From Deltaproteobacteria bacterium (GTDB lineage Bacteria; Desulfobacterota; Binatia; UBA9968; JAJDTQ01), in NCBI GenBank assembly GCA_026712905.1, contig JAPOPM010000119.1, forward strand, positions 1 through 35,152: a DNA stretch of 35,152 nt, written 5' to 3'. Shown in pieces: positions 11,173-18,367 of this stretch. The number at the start of each line of letters is the position of its first letter. Position 1 is the first letter of the stretch. Made by a program: the position numbers and the translations under genes. The notes under the pieces are model-generated. The model searched no databases. It was given only the letters and a program-made list of their open reading frames with translations, and was not told the origin of the DNA.

Positions 11173-12207
11173 ATGGCAGGAAGACAGTTAGCGAACAGGG
11201 TGCTGGTGTCCTTGGCGGCGATCGTTGGCCTTTCCATGGGTGTCGCGGCAACCGCCGTGGCGGACGGCGAGGTCAACATCTACTCCTACCGGCAGCCGTT
11301 CCTCATCAAGCCGATGCTGAATGCCTTCACTAATCAGACCGGTATCAAGACCAATGTGGTGTTCGCGCCCAAGGGGATGATCGAACGCCTCAAGCGCGAG
11401 GGCAGGAACAGCCCCGCCGACATGATCCTGACCGTGGACATCGGGCGGATCAACGACGCCGTGGAAGCGGACGTGTTGCAGCCGGTGAAGTCGAAGAAGC
11501 TCTTGGCGAACATTCCGTCGCACGACCGGGACCCGTCGGGCCTGTGGTACGCGCTCACGAGGCGCGCCCGCGTCGTCTACGCCTCCAGGGAACGCGTGAA
11601 GCCCGGCGACCTCTCCACCTACGAGGCCCTGGTCGATCCCAAGTGGAAGGGCCGCATCTGCATCCGTTCGTCGCAGCACGTCTACAACGTGGCCCTGCTC
11701 GCCTCCCTGGTGGCGCACCACGGCGAGGCCAAGGCGGAGGAATGGGCGCAGGGACTGAAAGCGAACCTGGCGCGCAAGCCTCAGGGCAACGACCGCGCGC
11801 AGGTCAAGGCCGTCTTCGCGGGCGAATGCGACCTGGCCCTCGGCAACACCTACTACATGGGCAAGATGCTCACCAACGAGAAGCAGATCGCGTGGGCAGA
11901 GTCCGTGTTCGTCTTCTTCCCCAACCAGAACGGCCGCGGCGCGCACATGAACATCAGCGGCGTCGGGGTCACCAAGCATGCGCCGCGGAAGGAGAACGCC
12001 GTCAAGCTGCTGGAATTCCTCAGCGACGACCTGGCCCAGAAGATGTACGCGGAGCAGAACTTCGAGTATCCCGTCAAGCCCGGCGTACCCTGGTCCGGTT
12101 TGGTGGAGTCGTGGGGCAGGTTCAAGGCGGACGACATCGACATGACCAAGGTCGCCAAGAACCGCGCCACGGCCATCCGGATCTTCGACCGCGTCGGCAT
12201 TCCGTAG
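11173..12207 (+). CDS. Fe(III) ABC transporter substrate-binding protein (FutA/FbpA family)
   Basis: This 344-residue protein has a signal peptide cleaved at about residue 30 (ATAVA/DGEV). The mature start VNIYSYRQPFLIKPMLNAF, the RICIRSSQHVYNVALLASLVAHHG block and the GNTYYMGKM block are characteristic of the FutA branch of ferric-iron binding proteins. Tyrosines Y37, Y39, Y227 and Y228 are the likely Fe(III) ligands. A GGGAGA ribosome site lies 8 bp before the ATG, and a weak promoter-like TTGCAT (11111) is upstream. No permease or ATPase of the FbpBC type follows; the partners must be elsewhere, or the gene is an orphan. It precedes bacterioferritin and a DtxR-type regulator, giving an iron theme. 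Confidence 0.92.
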   Translation: MAGRQLANRVLVSLAAIVGLSMGVAATAVADGEVNIYSYRQPFLIKPMLNAFTNQTGIKTNVVFAPKGMIERLKREGRNSPADMILTVDIGRINDAVEADVLQPVKSKKLLANIPSHDRDPSGLWYALTRRARVVYASRERVKPGDLSTYEALVDPKWKGRICIRSSQHVYNVALLASLVAHHGEAKAEEWAQGLKANLARKPQGNDRAQVKAVFAGECDLALGNTYYMGKMLTNEKQIAWAESVFVFFPNQNGRGAHMNISGVGVTKHAPRKENAVKLLEFLSDDLAQKMYAEQNFEYPVKPGVPWSGLVESWGRFKADDIDMTKVAKNRATAIRIFDRVGIP

Positions 12208-12233
12208 AAACCAACTCTCCGCGCCGAAGCGCA

Positions 12234-12282
12234 GGGCCGGTGACACGGGGAGCGTTCGAGCGCGTGACCGGCCCGCGCTCCC
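12234..12282 (+). promoter_or_regulatory. Interleaved inverted repeats (pseudoknot-type arrangement)
   Basis: Arms GGGCCGGT (12234-12241) and ACCGGCCC (12267-12274) pair perfectly. GGGAGCG (12248-12254) and CGCTCCC (12276-12282) also pair perfectly, giving an A-B-A'-B' order. The two helices could form a pseudoknot or exclude one another. No T-tract follows, so it is not a classical terminator. It lies 26 bp after the Fe-binding protein stop, upstream of bfr. Confidence 0.5.
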
Positions 12283-12321
12283 TGTAGTCCTTACGGTGCG
12301 ACACCTGGAGGAATACGAAGA

Positions 12322-12335
12322 GCCCGCCCGCGGGC
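12322..12335 (+). other. Short GC-rich hairpin between the Fe-binding protein and bfr genes
   Basis: GCCCGC and GCGGGC are perfect complements separated by 2 nt. The following sequence is only weakly T-rich (ATTGCCTTTC), so termination activity is doubtful. Confidence 0.3.
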
Positions 12336-12458
12336 ATTGCCTTTCAATACAGGCCCTACTCCGCTAGCGTGATGGACCACGAAACGCACCACGGCCGGGT
12401 CCGGGCAGCAGTGCCCCGCGGTCGAGGGGCGAAACCCTTTGACGGAGGAGGCAAACAC

Positions 12459-12953
12459 ATGAAAGGCGACCCCAGAGTCCTCAAGGCGCTTAACGATGTT
12501 CTGCGGAAAGAACTCACCGGGATCAACCAGTACTTCATGCATTCGCGCATGTGCCGGAACTGGGGCTACCAAGTCCTGGACGACGCCATTTTCAAGGAAT
12601 CCATCGAGGAGATGCAGCACGCGGATCGCATCATCAACCGTATCCTGGTGCTGGACGGCGTTCCCAACGTCGCCGGTTACGACAAGATCAACGTGGGGAA
12701 GACCGTCAGGGAGCAGTTCGAGAACGACCACGGCCTGGAAGAGGAGGCCATCAAGGTGCTGCAGGAGAGCATCGCGACATGCCAGGAACAGGCGGACCAC
12801 GTGAGCCGCGAGCTGTTGGAGCAGATTCTCGCGGACGAGGAAAATCACGCGGACTGGATCGAATCGCAACTCCGTCTGATGGAGGAGGTCGGCCAGGAGA
12901 ACTATCTGGCGCAACAGATCTACAATACCGGGGGCGGCGGAGGCGCGGCCTGA
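12459..12953 (+). CDS. bfr: Bacterioferritin
   Basis: The start is fixed by GGAGGAG at 12444-12450 and the family-typical MKGDPRV; an upstream in-frame ATG at 12369 is not used. The 164-residue four-helix protein has every ferroxidase ligand at the E. coli numbering: E18, Y25, E51, H54, E94, E127 and H130. M52, the inter-subunit haem ligand, is also present, so it is a true haem-containing Bfr rather than a Dps or ferritin. It oxidises Fe(II) and stores Fe(III) in a 24-mer shell in the cytoplasm. The tail GGGGGAA is a few residues longer than usual. It lies between the Fe-binding protein and the DtxR regulator. Confidence 0.97.
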   Translation: MKGDPRVLKALNDVLRKELTGINQYFMHSRMCRNWGYQVLDDAIFKESIEEMQHADRIINRILVLDGVPNVAGYDKINVGKTVREQFENDHGLEEEAIKVLQESIATCQEQADHVSRELLEQILADEENHADWIESQLRLMEEVGQENYLAQQIYNTGGGGGAA

Positions 12954-13095
12954 GGAGGATGCCGCGCAAAGGGTTCCCCCATGGCACGGGCTCCGCAACG
13001 TTGCCGGTTGCGGCCGGATCATGGTACGCAAGACGCAGCCATTAGGCGGCTGCGTTCACGGGCGCGGCGGTCGTCGTTGACAGGGTGGGATCATC

Positions 13096-13761
13096 GTGGC
13101 CGAAAAGCGTTCGGAAGCGACCGAAGACTACCTCAAGGCCATCTACAGCCTTGCGGAGGAGAACGATCAGGTCATCGCCGCGCGCGTGGCGGAAGACATC
13201 GGCGTGACGCCGTCGACCATGTTCAGCGCCCTGCGGCGGCTCGAGAAGGAAGAGTTCGTGCGCGTGGAGCGGCGCAAGAACATCTACCTGACCTCCAAGG
13301 GCCGCGATGTGGCCGAAGCCATCCTGCGCCGGCACTTTCTCACCGAACGGCTGCTGACGGACCTGCTGGGCCTCGACTGGGTCACGGCGCACCAGGAAGC
13401 GCACCACCTGGAGCACGCCATCTCGCCGGTGGTGGAGGAGCGCCTGGCCGCGATCCTCGACAATCCCTCCACCTGTCCCCACGGCAACCCCATCCCCGTG
13501 AAGGGAGAGGCTTCGCCGCGGCGCCAGTGGATTCCCTTGAACACGGCGGAGGCGGGCGGCGCGGTCATCTTCCGGTGCATCACCGAGACCGGAGAGCGCG
13601 ACGCGCATCTGCTCTCGTTCCTGTACGACCACAACGTGCGTCCCGGCGCCAAGATCGACATCCTCGACGTCTCGCCGTCCCTCGGCACCATCAGTCTGCG
13701 GGTGGGCGAGGACGAGGTCGTCATCGGCCTGGAGGCGGCCAAGAAGATCTTCGTGCAGTGA
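13096..13761 (+). CDS. DtxR/MntR family metal-dependent transcriptional regulator
   Basis: The start is a GTG at 13096. The 221-residue protein has a winged-helix DNA-binding domain (residues 1-70; VAEDIGVTPSTMFSALRRLE), a dimerisation and metal-binding domain (about 75-145) and a C-terminal SH3/FeoA-like domain (about 150-221). The metal motif reads EAHHLEH: E106 and H107 match DtxR E105/H106, but the DtxR Cys102 (Glu in MntR) position is His103. Metal selectivity is therefore uncertain (Fe, Mn or Zn). It is the only metal-responsive regulator visible here and the best candidate to control the importers. Directly after its TGA the same frame stays open for 156 codons and starts with a His-rich stretch. 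Confidence 0.9.
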   Translation: MAEKRSEATEDYLKAIYSLAEENDQVIAARVAEDIGVTPSTMFSALRRLEKEEFVRVERRKNIYLTSKGRDVAEAILRRHFLTERLLTDLLGLDWVTAHQEAHHLEHAISPVVEERLAAILDNPSTCPHGNPIPVKGEASPRRQWIPLNTAEAGGAVIFRCITETGERDAHLLSFLYDHNVRPGAKIDILDVSPSLGTISLRVGEDEVVIGLEAAKKIFVQ

Positions 13762-13935
13762 CCGGAGCGTGGACATTCGCATCGCCATCACGCCCACGCC
13801 CATGACCATCACGGGCACGGCGACGGTGCGGACGGTCACGGACATCACGACACCAATCCGGAGACGGCTCCCGAGCCGCCGTGCGCCGTTCGGTGTAGTC
13901 GTGCGCCGCATGGCGCTTACGTGCGCCGCACCGTC
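13762..13935 (+). other. His-rich in-frame sequence following the regulator stop
   Basis: After the TGA at 13759-13761, the same frame reads PERGHSHRHHAHAHDHHGHG and continues with more His-Asp-Gly before a Pro/Glu segment; about 13 histidines fall within 30 codons. There is no own start codon or ribosome site. It could be a lost C-terminal tail of the regulator or the fragment of another metal-binding protein. The open frame runs on through the next repeat to 14232. Confidence 0.5.
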
Positions 13936-13943
13936 ACTTCCTT

Positions 13944-14120
13944 CCGTCATTCCCGCGGAAGCGGCTGTGTCAAGAACCCACACGAACAGGGGATGGCACA
14001 GCCACCCCGAATCGTCATTCCCGCGAAAGCGGGAATCCAGGAGTGGCGAGGTGGGGAGTACGCCCGTATCGCCCCTCCCCACCCCTGGATTCCCGCTTCC
14101 GCGGGAATGACGATTCGGGG
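13944..14120. repeat. Palindromic repeat element with secondary unit
   Basis: A secondary unit (13944-14000, with GGCTGTGTCAAGAACCCA) is followed by the main element at 14005-14120. Its arms carry CCCCGAATCGTCATTCCCGC and the complement. It separates the His-rich stretch from the di-haem peroxidase remnant. Confidence 0.88.
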
Positions 14121-14130
14121 GGCGGGAGGG

Positions 14131-14311
14131 TTCCGGCACTTCCTGCGCTTCGGCTGCGACATCTGCCACAACACGCCGCTCTTCTCCGACGACGAGTTCC
14201 ACCCTCCAGCCCACCGATGCGGAAATGCGTGAGCTCATCGCCTTCCTGGGCTCCCTCAACTCGGACTACGGTTCGGAGTGGACACGGGATCCGGGCGCCG
14301 TCCCGCGCTGA
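14131..14311 (+). pseudogene. Remnant of di-haem cytochrome c peroxidase / MauG family gene
   Basis: One frame gives FRHFLRFGCDICHNTPLFSD followed by DEFH, the second haem-binding CxxCH motif and following loop of MauG/CCP proteins. From about 14205 another frame gives PTDAEMRELIAFLGSLNSDY, the family C-terminal helix, and ends at a TGA at 14309-14311. The middle (about 100 residues) is missing and the frame is shifted, so this is a decayed gene. The repeat at its left edge may have taken part in the deletion. Confidence 0.7.
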
Positions 14312-14337
14312 TGGCCCAGGGCCCTCGCCCGGATGGT

Positions 14338-14637
14338 TCAGGGAGACCGGACCAAGGTCGACGCCCGTTGGACCCGTGCAATCAGTTGTTTCCTTTCGTT
14401 GGCAAGGGCTCGGAAGTCGCATTCGACCTGAATCCCGTGCCAGAACTCGTCGGATTGCCCGAAAAAAGCCCCGAAACGGATGGACATGGCGGGTGTGATT
14501 GAGCGTTTGCCGTGAACGATCTCGTTGATCGCCCTTGGAGAAACACCGATGGCGCGGGCCATGGCATTCTGGGATATGCTCATGGGCTTGAGGTAATCCT
14601 CGAGCAGGATCTCACCGGGCGTAATGGAATCGCGCAT
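14338..14637 (-). CDS. higA: HigA family antitoxin (XRE-type helix-turn-helix)
   Basis: The start is the ATG at 14637 ([16 protein letters not shown], the canonical HigA opening); a longer frame overlapping higB is not credible. The 99-residue protein has a helix-turn-helix at about residues 20-60 ([20 protein letters not shown], then [13 protein letters not shown]) and the SDEFWHGIQ ending of the family. It would bind and neutralise HigB and repress the operon. It lies 31 bp downstream of higB on the same strand, in the toxin-first order typical of higBA. Confidence 0.93.
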   Translation of the reverse strand: MRDSITPGEILLEDYLKPMSISQNAMARAIGVSPRAINEIVHGKRSITPAMSIRFGAFFGQSDEFWHGIQVECDFRALANERKQLIARVQRASTLVRSP

Positions 14638-14648
14638 GAGTATTGCGT

Positions 14649-14658
14649 ATAACGTTAT
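14649..14658. promoter_or_regulatory. 10-bp palindrome between higB and higA
   Basis: ATAACGTTAT is a perfect palindrome in the 31-bp gap between the toxin and antitoxin genes. It could be a HigA operator or secondary promoter site, but a palindrome this short may be chance. Confidence 0.3.
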
Positions 14659-14668
14659 GGGGGTGTTG

Positions 14669-14947
14669 TCAATGGTAGTCCACAATACGGACTTGTTCGG
14701 GTCCGTTCCCCGTCCAACGAAAAACAATACGCCACTGGTCATTGATGCGTATGGAATGAAAGCCCGTCAGGTCGCCCTGAAGCGCTTCCAGTTGGTTGCC
14801 GGGCGGGACGGCCAAGTCACCAAGGGTCTGTGCATGGTTCATTTGAACCAGTTTCCGTAGCGCCACACGCGCGATAGCGGCGAAGCGCCGGCTTTTTTCT
14901 GAATAGAACAGTGTCGCAGTGTCCTTGTCGGCGAAGGATTGGATCAT
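14669..14947 (-). CDS. higB: HigB family toxin (RelE/ParE superfamily mRNA interferase)
   Basis: The start is the ATG at 14947 ([20 protein letters not shown]). The 92-residue product has the family core: [40 protein letters not shown] and QWRIVFRW, ending VRIVDYH with the conserved C-terminal His. HigB toxins cleave ribosome-bound mRNA. It forms an operon with higA immediately downstream. Confidence 0.93.
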   Translation of the reverse strand: MIQSFADKDTATLFYSEKSRRFAAIARVALRKLVQMNHAQTLGDLAVPPGNQLEALQGDLTGFHSIRINDQWRIVFRWTGNGPEQVRIVDYH

Positions 14948-14970
14948 GAAACCGCAGCCCTCCAGCCGAT

Positions 14971-14995
14971 GATGGTACGCAACAACGGTACCATC
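14971..14995. promoter_or_regulatory. Inverted repeat upstream of higB, candidate HigA operator
   Basis: GATGGTAC (14971-14978) and GTACCATC (14988-14995) are perfect 8-bp inverted repeats separated by 9 bp, 24 bp upstream of the higB start. Position and symmetry suit an antitoxin-bound operator. Confidence 0.45.
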
Positions 14996-15049
14996 AGGGT
15001 GCCGGAACCGACCGGACGACTGGGGTTGAGCTACTCCCGACAAGTGTTC

Positions 15050-15919
15050 TCACGGCGTAGCGGCGGCGGCCGTGGCCACGCCGCCGGCGACCACCGCCAT
15101 CCAGCACAGCCGCCGGAGCCCGATGCGGTCTCCCAGCCAGATCCGCGCGGCGACCGCGGTGACGGCGGCGAAGCACGAAAAACCGATGGCCGCCCCGACC
15201 CGTTCGCCGCCGGCGGAACCGGTCAGGAACAGGCCCAGGGCGCCCGTTTCCAAAACCGCCTGCAACAACACGAGGGGCCACGTCGTGCCGTGCGGCCAGG
15301 CCAGCGGGCCGCGCCGCCGCTGGAGCGCCATGAAGCCCAGTGAGCCCGCCAGAGCGAAGGCGCGGTTCAGGTAGACCGCCGGAACCGTGCCCAGCACCGC
15401 GCCAGCCTCCTGTGCGAGAAACATGCGCAGCGCCACCGACACGGCGGCGCCAAGCCCCAGAAGCGCGGTCACGCGCAGCCAGGCGCGGTCGTAGCGCTCC
15501 TTCCCCGGCCGCTCGGGCTTGGCCAGCATCGCCACGCCGCCGAAAACCGTCAACGCCGCGACTCCGTGCAGCCAGTGATAAGGATGGCCGGCCAGCACGT
15601 TCAGCGCCACGAGCATCACCGTGAAGCTCGATGTGGCCGGGGACGCCACCGTCACTGGTCCCCGCACCAGCGCGCGGAAGAGCAGGGCCAGCACCGCGAC
15701 GTTCAGCAGGCCGGACACGACCGAGGCGCCCCACCCCCACGCGTTCCATGCCGGCCACCCGCCGCCCGCCGCGAACCAGATCGTCATGACGGCGAACGGA
15801 GGGATCATGATGAGCGCGATGAGCACGGACAGGGAGACGCGGCTCGCCGTCACCCGCGCCACGCAATCGGAAACGCCGATCAGGCCGGCGCCGCACAACC
15901 CCCAGACCAGTCCGCTCAT
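15050..15919 (-). CDS. DMT superfamily (EamA-type) membrane transporter
   Basis: This 289-residue protein has ten predicted hydrophobic segments and a duplicated five-helix organisation as in EamA/DMT exporters. The N-terminal half contains VSGLLNVAVLALLFRALVRG and the second half contains GFSCFAAVTAVAARIWLGDR, the typical last helices. Such proteins export small metabolites or drugs, and no substrate can be assigned. It is divergent from the UbiD-family gene and ends about 100 bp upstream of higB on the same strand. Confidence 0.8.
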   Translation of the reverse strand: MSGLVWGLCGAGLIGVSDCVARVTASRVSLSVLIALIMIPPFAVMTIWFAAGGGWPAWNAWGWGASVVSGLLNVAVLALLFRALVRGPVTVASPATSSFTVMLVALNVLAGHPYHWLHGVAALTVFGGVAMLAKPERPGKERYDRAWLRVTALLGLGAAVSVALRMFLAQEAGAVLGTVPAVYLNRAFALAGSLGFMALQRRRGPLAWPHGTTWPLVLLQAVLETGALGLFLTGSAGGERVGAAIGFSCFAAVTAVAARIWLGDRIGLRRLCWMAVVAGGVATAAAATP

Positions 15920-16059
15920 GACATGTCTCCGTCTCCGCCTCTGCGCGTTGCCCTCGCTCCTCCACGTTCCTTTCAGAGTCTCTCCACGGTGGCAACCGGC
16001 GGGCGGAGCGGACTCGAAATGTCCACGAGACTGTGGTACGGCTCAGACAGCAAGTGCCT

Positions 16060-16074
16060 GTCCCGCGACGGGAC
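16060..16074 (+). other. Short perfect hairpin in the DMT-UbiD intergenic region
   Basis: GTCCCG and CGGGAC flank the triloop CGA, 59 bp before the UbiD-family start codon. It could lie in the 5' leader. No T-tract follows, so it is not a terminator. Confidence 0.3.
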
Positions 16075-16132
16075 CCCCAGGCGCGAATGAGCGCGGCACA
16101 AAGCACCCGAAACAAGGGACAAGGAGAACTGA

Positions 16133-17566
16133 ATGCAACCGGTAACCGACATGCGGAGCTACCTCGAGCGATTGGACGCCATGGGCGAGATCAAGCACAT
16201 CGAGGGGGCGGACCTCGACACGGACGTGGGGGCGCTCACCGAGCACATGGGGGACATCGAGTCGCAGGCGCTGCTGTTCGACGGCTTCGCGGGGTTTCCC
16301 AAGGGATTCCGCATCATCTCGAACCTGTTCCGCACCTGTCCGCGCTCGGCGGTGGCCATGGGCCTGCCCACGGACGTGAAGGGGGTGGACTTCCTTCACG
16401 CCTGGCGCAAGCGCGCGCTGGAGTTCCAGCCGCTGCCCTACGAGCAGGTGGAAGGCGGGCCGGTGTTCGACAACCAGATGGAAGAGGATGAGGTGGACCT
16501 GACCCGGTTCCCCACGCCCATGTGGCACGACCTCGACGGCGGGCGCTACATCGGCACGGGCTGCGGCATCATCACCAAGGACCCGGAGTCCGGCGGCATC
16601 AACATCGGCACCTACCGGGTGATGATCCAGGAGAAGAACAAGGTCTCGGTGAAGATGAACAAGGGCAAGCACGGGCGCCTGGCCATGGAGCGCGCCCACG
16701 CGCGCGGCGAAGCCCTGCCCGTGGCCATCACCCTGGGACAGGAGCCCAGCGTGATGCTGGCTTCGCAGATGCCGCTGCCGCCGTCGGTGAACGAGTACGA
16801 GTTCGCCGGCTGGATACAGGGCGCCCCCATCCCGGTGGTGCGCGGCGCCGTCACCGGCCTCCCCATCCCGGCCAACGGCGAGGTGGTGCTGGAAGGCGAG
16901 ATCCCGCCGTTGCCGCCGGAGCAGTTGCCCAAGGAGGGGCCGTTCGGCGAGTGGCCCGGCTACTACACCGAGGCCACCGAGGGCGACGTGCCGCTCATGA
17001 CCGTCAAGCGCGTCTACTACCGCGACGACCCCATCATCCTGGGCGCCCCGCCGGTGCGGCCGCCCAACAGCTATCTGCCCATCCCCCTGGGCGCCATCAC
17101 CCTGTGGGAGCAGTTGGAGAAGGCCGGCATCCCGGACGTGAAGGGGGTGTGGGGCTTCGTCTACGGCGGGCAGCCCGGTCCGTTCACGGTCATCTCCATC
17201 AAGCAGCGCTACACCGGCCACGCCAAGCAGGCGCTGCTGGTGGCCGCCGGAGCCCGCGCCGGCGCCTACGGCGGCAAGATGGTGGTGGTGGTGGACGACG
17301 ACGTGGACATCACCAACCCCGGCGAGGTCATCTGGGCCATGTCCACCCGCTGCGACCCGCGCGAGGGCATCGACATCGTGAAGAACGTATGGGCCTCGGT
17401 GTGCGAGCCGGTGATCTCCCCCACGGACCGGGACACCAAGGGCTACGTCACCGACCGCGTGCTCATCGACGCCTGCCGCCCGTACCAGTGGATCGACCGC
17501 TTCCCGCCGGTGAACGCGTTCGACGCCCAGTACAAGCAGGACATCGCCAAGAAGTGGGGCGTCTAG
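16133..17566 (+). CDS. UbiD family (prenylated-FMN-dependent) decarboxylase
   Basis: This 477-residue protein starts at an ATG behind AAGGAGA. It has the UbiD family architecture: N-terminal alpha/beta domain (MRSYLERLDAMGEIKHIEGA), the INIGTYRVMI segment with the cofactor-contacting Arg, and the catalytic acidic cluster GEVVLEGEIPP...EGPFGEWPGYY. The C-terminal part includes VVVDDDVDITNPGEVIWAMSTRCDP. UbiD enzymes reversibly decarboxylate aromatic or unsaturated acids and need prenyl-FMN from UbiX, which is not in the window. The specific substrate is unknown; aromatic catabolism is as likely as ubiquinone synthesis. Confidence 0.93.
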   Translation: MQPVTDMRSYLERLDAMGEIKHIEGADLDTDVGALTEHMGDIESQALLFDGFAGFPKGFRIISNLFRTCPRSAVAMGLPTDVKGVDFLHAWRKRALEFQPLPYEQVEGGPVFDNQMEEDEVDLTRFPTPMWHDLDGGRYIGTGCGIITKDPESGGINIGTYRVMIQEKNKVSVKMNKGKHGRLAMERAHARGEALPVAITLGQEPSVMLASQMPLPPSVNEYEFAGWIQGAPIPVVRGAVTGLPIPANGEVVLEGEIPPLPPEQLPKEGPFGEWPGYYTEATEGDVPLMTVKRVYYRDDPIILGAPPVRPPNSYLPIPLGAITLWEQLEKAGIPDVKGVWGFVYGGQPGPFTVISIKQRYTGHAKQALLVAAGARAGAYGGKMVVVVDDDVDITNPGEVIWAMSTRCDPREGIDIVKNVWASVCEPVISPTDRDTKGYVTDRVLIDACRPYQWIDRFPPVNAFDAQYKQDIAKKWGV

Positions 17567-17578
17567 GAGCCAACCCCC

Positions 17579-17612
17579 GAGTCGTCATTCCCGCGAAAGC
17601 GGGAATCCAGGC
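17579..17612. repeat. Half copy of the palindromic repeat element
   Basis: Only one arm is present (GAGTCGTCATTCCCGCGAAA through GGGAATCCAGG), with no opposing arm. It ends 13 bp before the SCO start codon, so the G-rich ribosome-binding stretch of that gene is formed at the repeat border. Confidence 0.85.
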
Positions 17613-17624
17613 GGGGTGATGGGG

Positions 17625-18257
17625 ATGGAGCGCATGAAGGCTATTCTTTGCAGGGCGTTGACGGCCGCGGCGCTGGCTTTCTCGGTCCTGCTGGCGCCGG
17701 CCACGGAGGCGCCGGCCCACAAGTCCGTCCTCAAGGTCGAGTTCGCGGAACGGCGCGAGCTCAACATCCTCATCGACGACTTCGCCCTCACCGACCAGAA
17801 CGGCGAGCGCGTGGAGTTCGGAAAGCTCCGGGGCAAGCCGGTGGTCGTCAACTTCATGTACACGTCGTGCCCGGACGTGTGTCCGCTGCTGACGGCGAGC
17901 CTCAAGATCCTGCGCGACCACATGAAGCCGGCGGAGGCCCGGGACATCCGATTCCTGTCCATCACCACGGATCCCGAGGTGGATACGCCCAAGGTGCTCA
18001 AGGCCTACAGCGGGCGGCACAAGGCGGACGCGCCGAACTGGTCGTGGCTCACGGGCGACGCGCGGGAGCTGGCGCCGGTGTGGCAGGGCTTCGGCGTGAG
18101 CGTGGAGCGCATCGCCAAGGGACTCATCGAGCACACCACGCTGACGGTGGTGGCGGACGCCAAGGGGTACATGCGCTTCGCCTACTTCGGCTCCGCGCCG
18201 GACCCGGACATGCTGCTCAAGGATCTGCGGGCGCTGGCGACGGAACCCGCCGCCTGA
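17625..18257 (+). CDS. SCO1/SenC family copper chaperone (second paralogue)
   Basis: The start is ambiguous among 17616 (GTG), 17619, 17625 and 17634; I prefer the ATG at 17625, 8 bp after AGGCGGGG. From there the protein has 210 residues: a signal peptide or anchor (about 4-30), then a thioredoxin fold with C82 and C86 (YTSCPDVCP) and H170 (LIEHTTL), the full SCO metal site. It is more typical of the family than the first SCO here. It leads a plus-strand run that continues with the metal permease-HflK fusion 110 bp later. A copper link between the two is plausible. Confidence 0.9.
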   Translation: MERMKAILCRALTAAALAFSVLLAPATEAPAHKSVLKVEFAERRELNILIDDFALTDQNGERVEFGKLRGKPVVVNFMYTSCPDVCPLLTASLKILRDHMKPAEARDIRFLSITTDPEVDTPKVLKAYSGRHKADAPNWSWLTGDARELAPVWQGFGVSVERIAKGLIEHTTLTVVADAKGYMRFAYFGSAPDPDMLLKDLRALATEPAA

Positions 18258-18367
18258 CGGTCCAGCTTCCCCAACCCCTCCGAAACGCGTCCTCCACGGC
18301 TGTCATGATTGACCCGCGCCGGGCGCCGTGCGATCGTGAAGGTAGTCCTTCGGAGCCTGATTGAGCC

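Noticed and set aside
14278..14502. Small plus-strand open frame antisense to higA
   Set aside because: It overlaps a well-supported antitoxin gene and has no family similarity or ribosome site.
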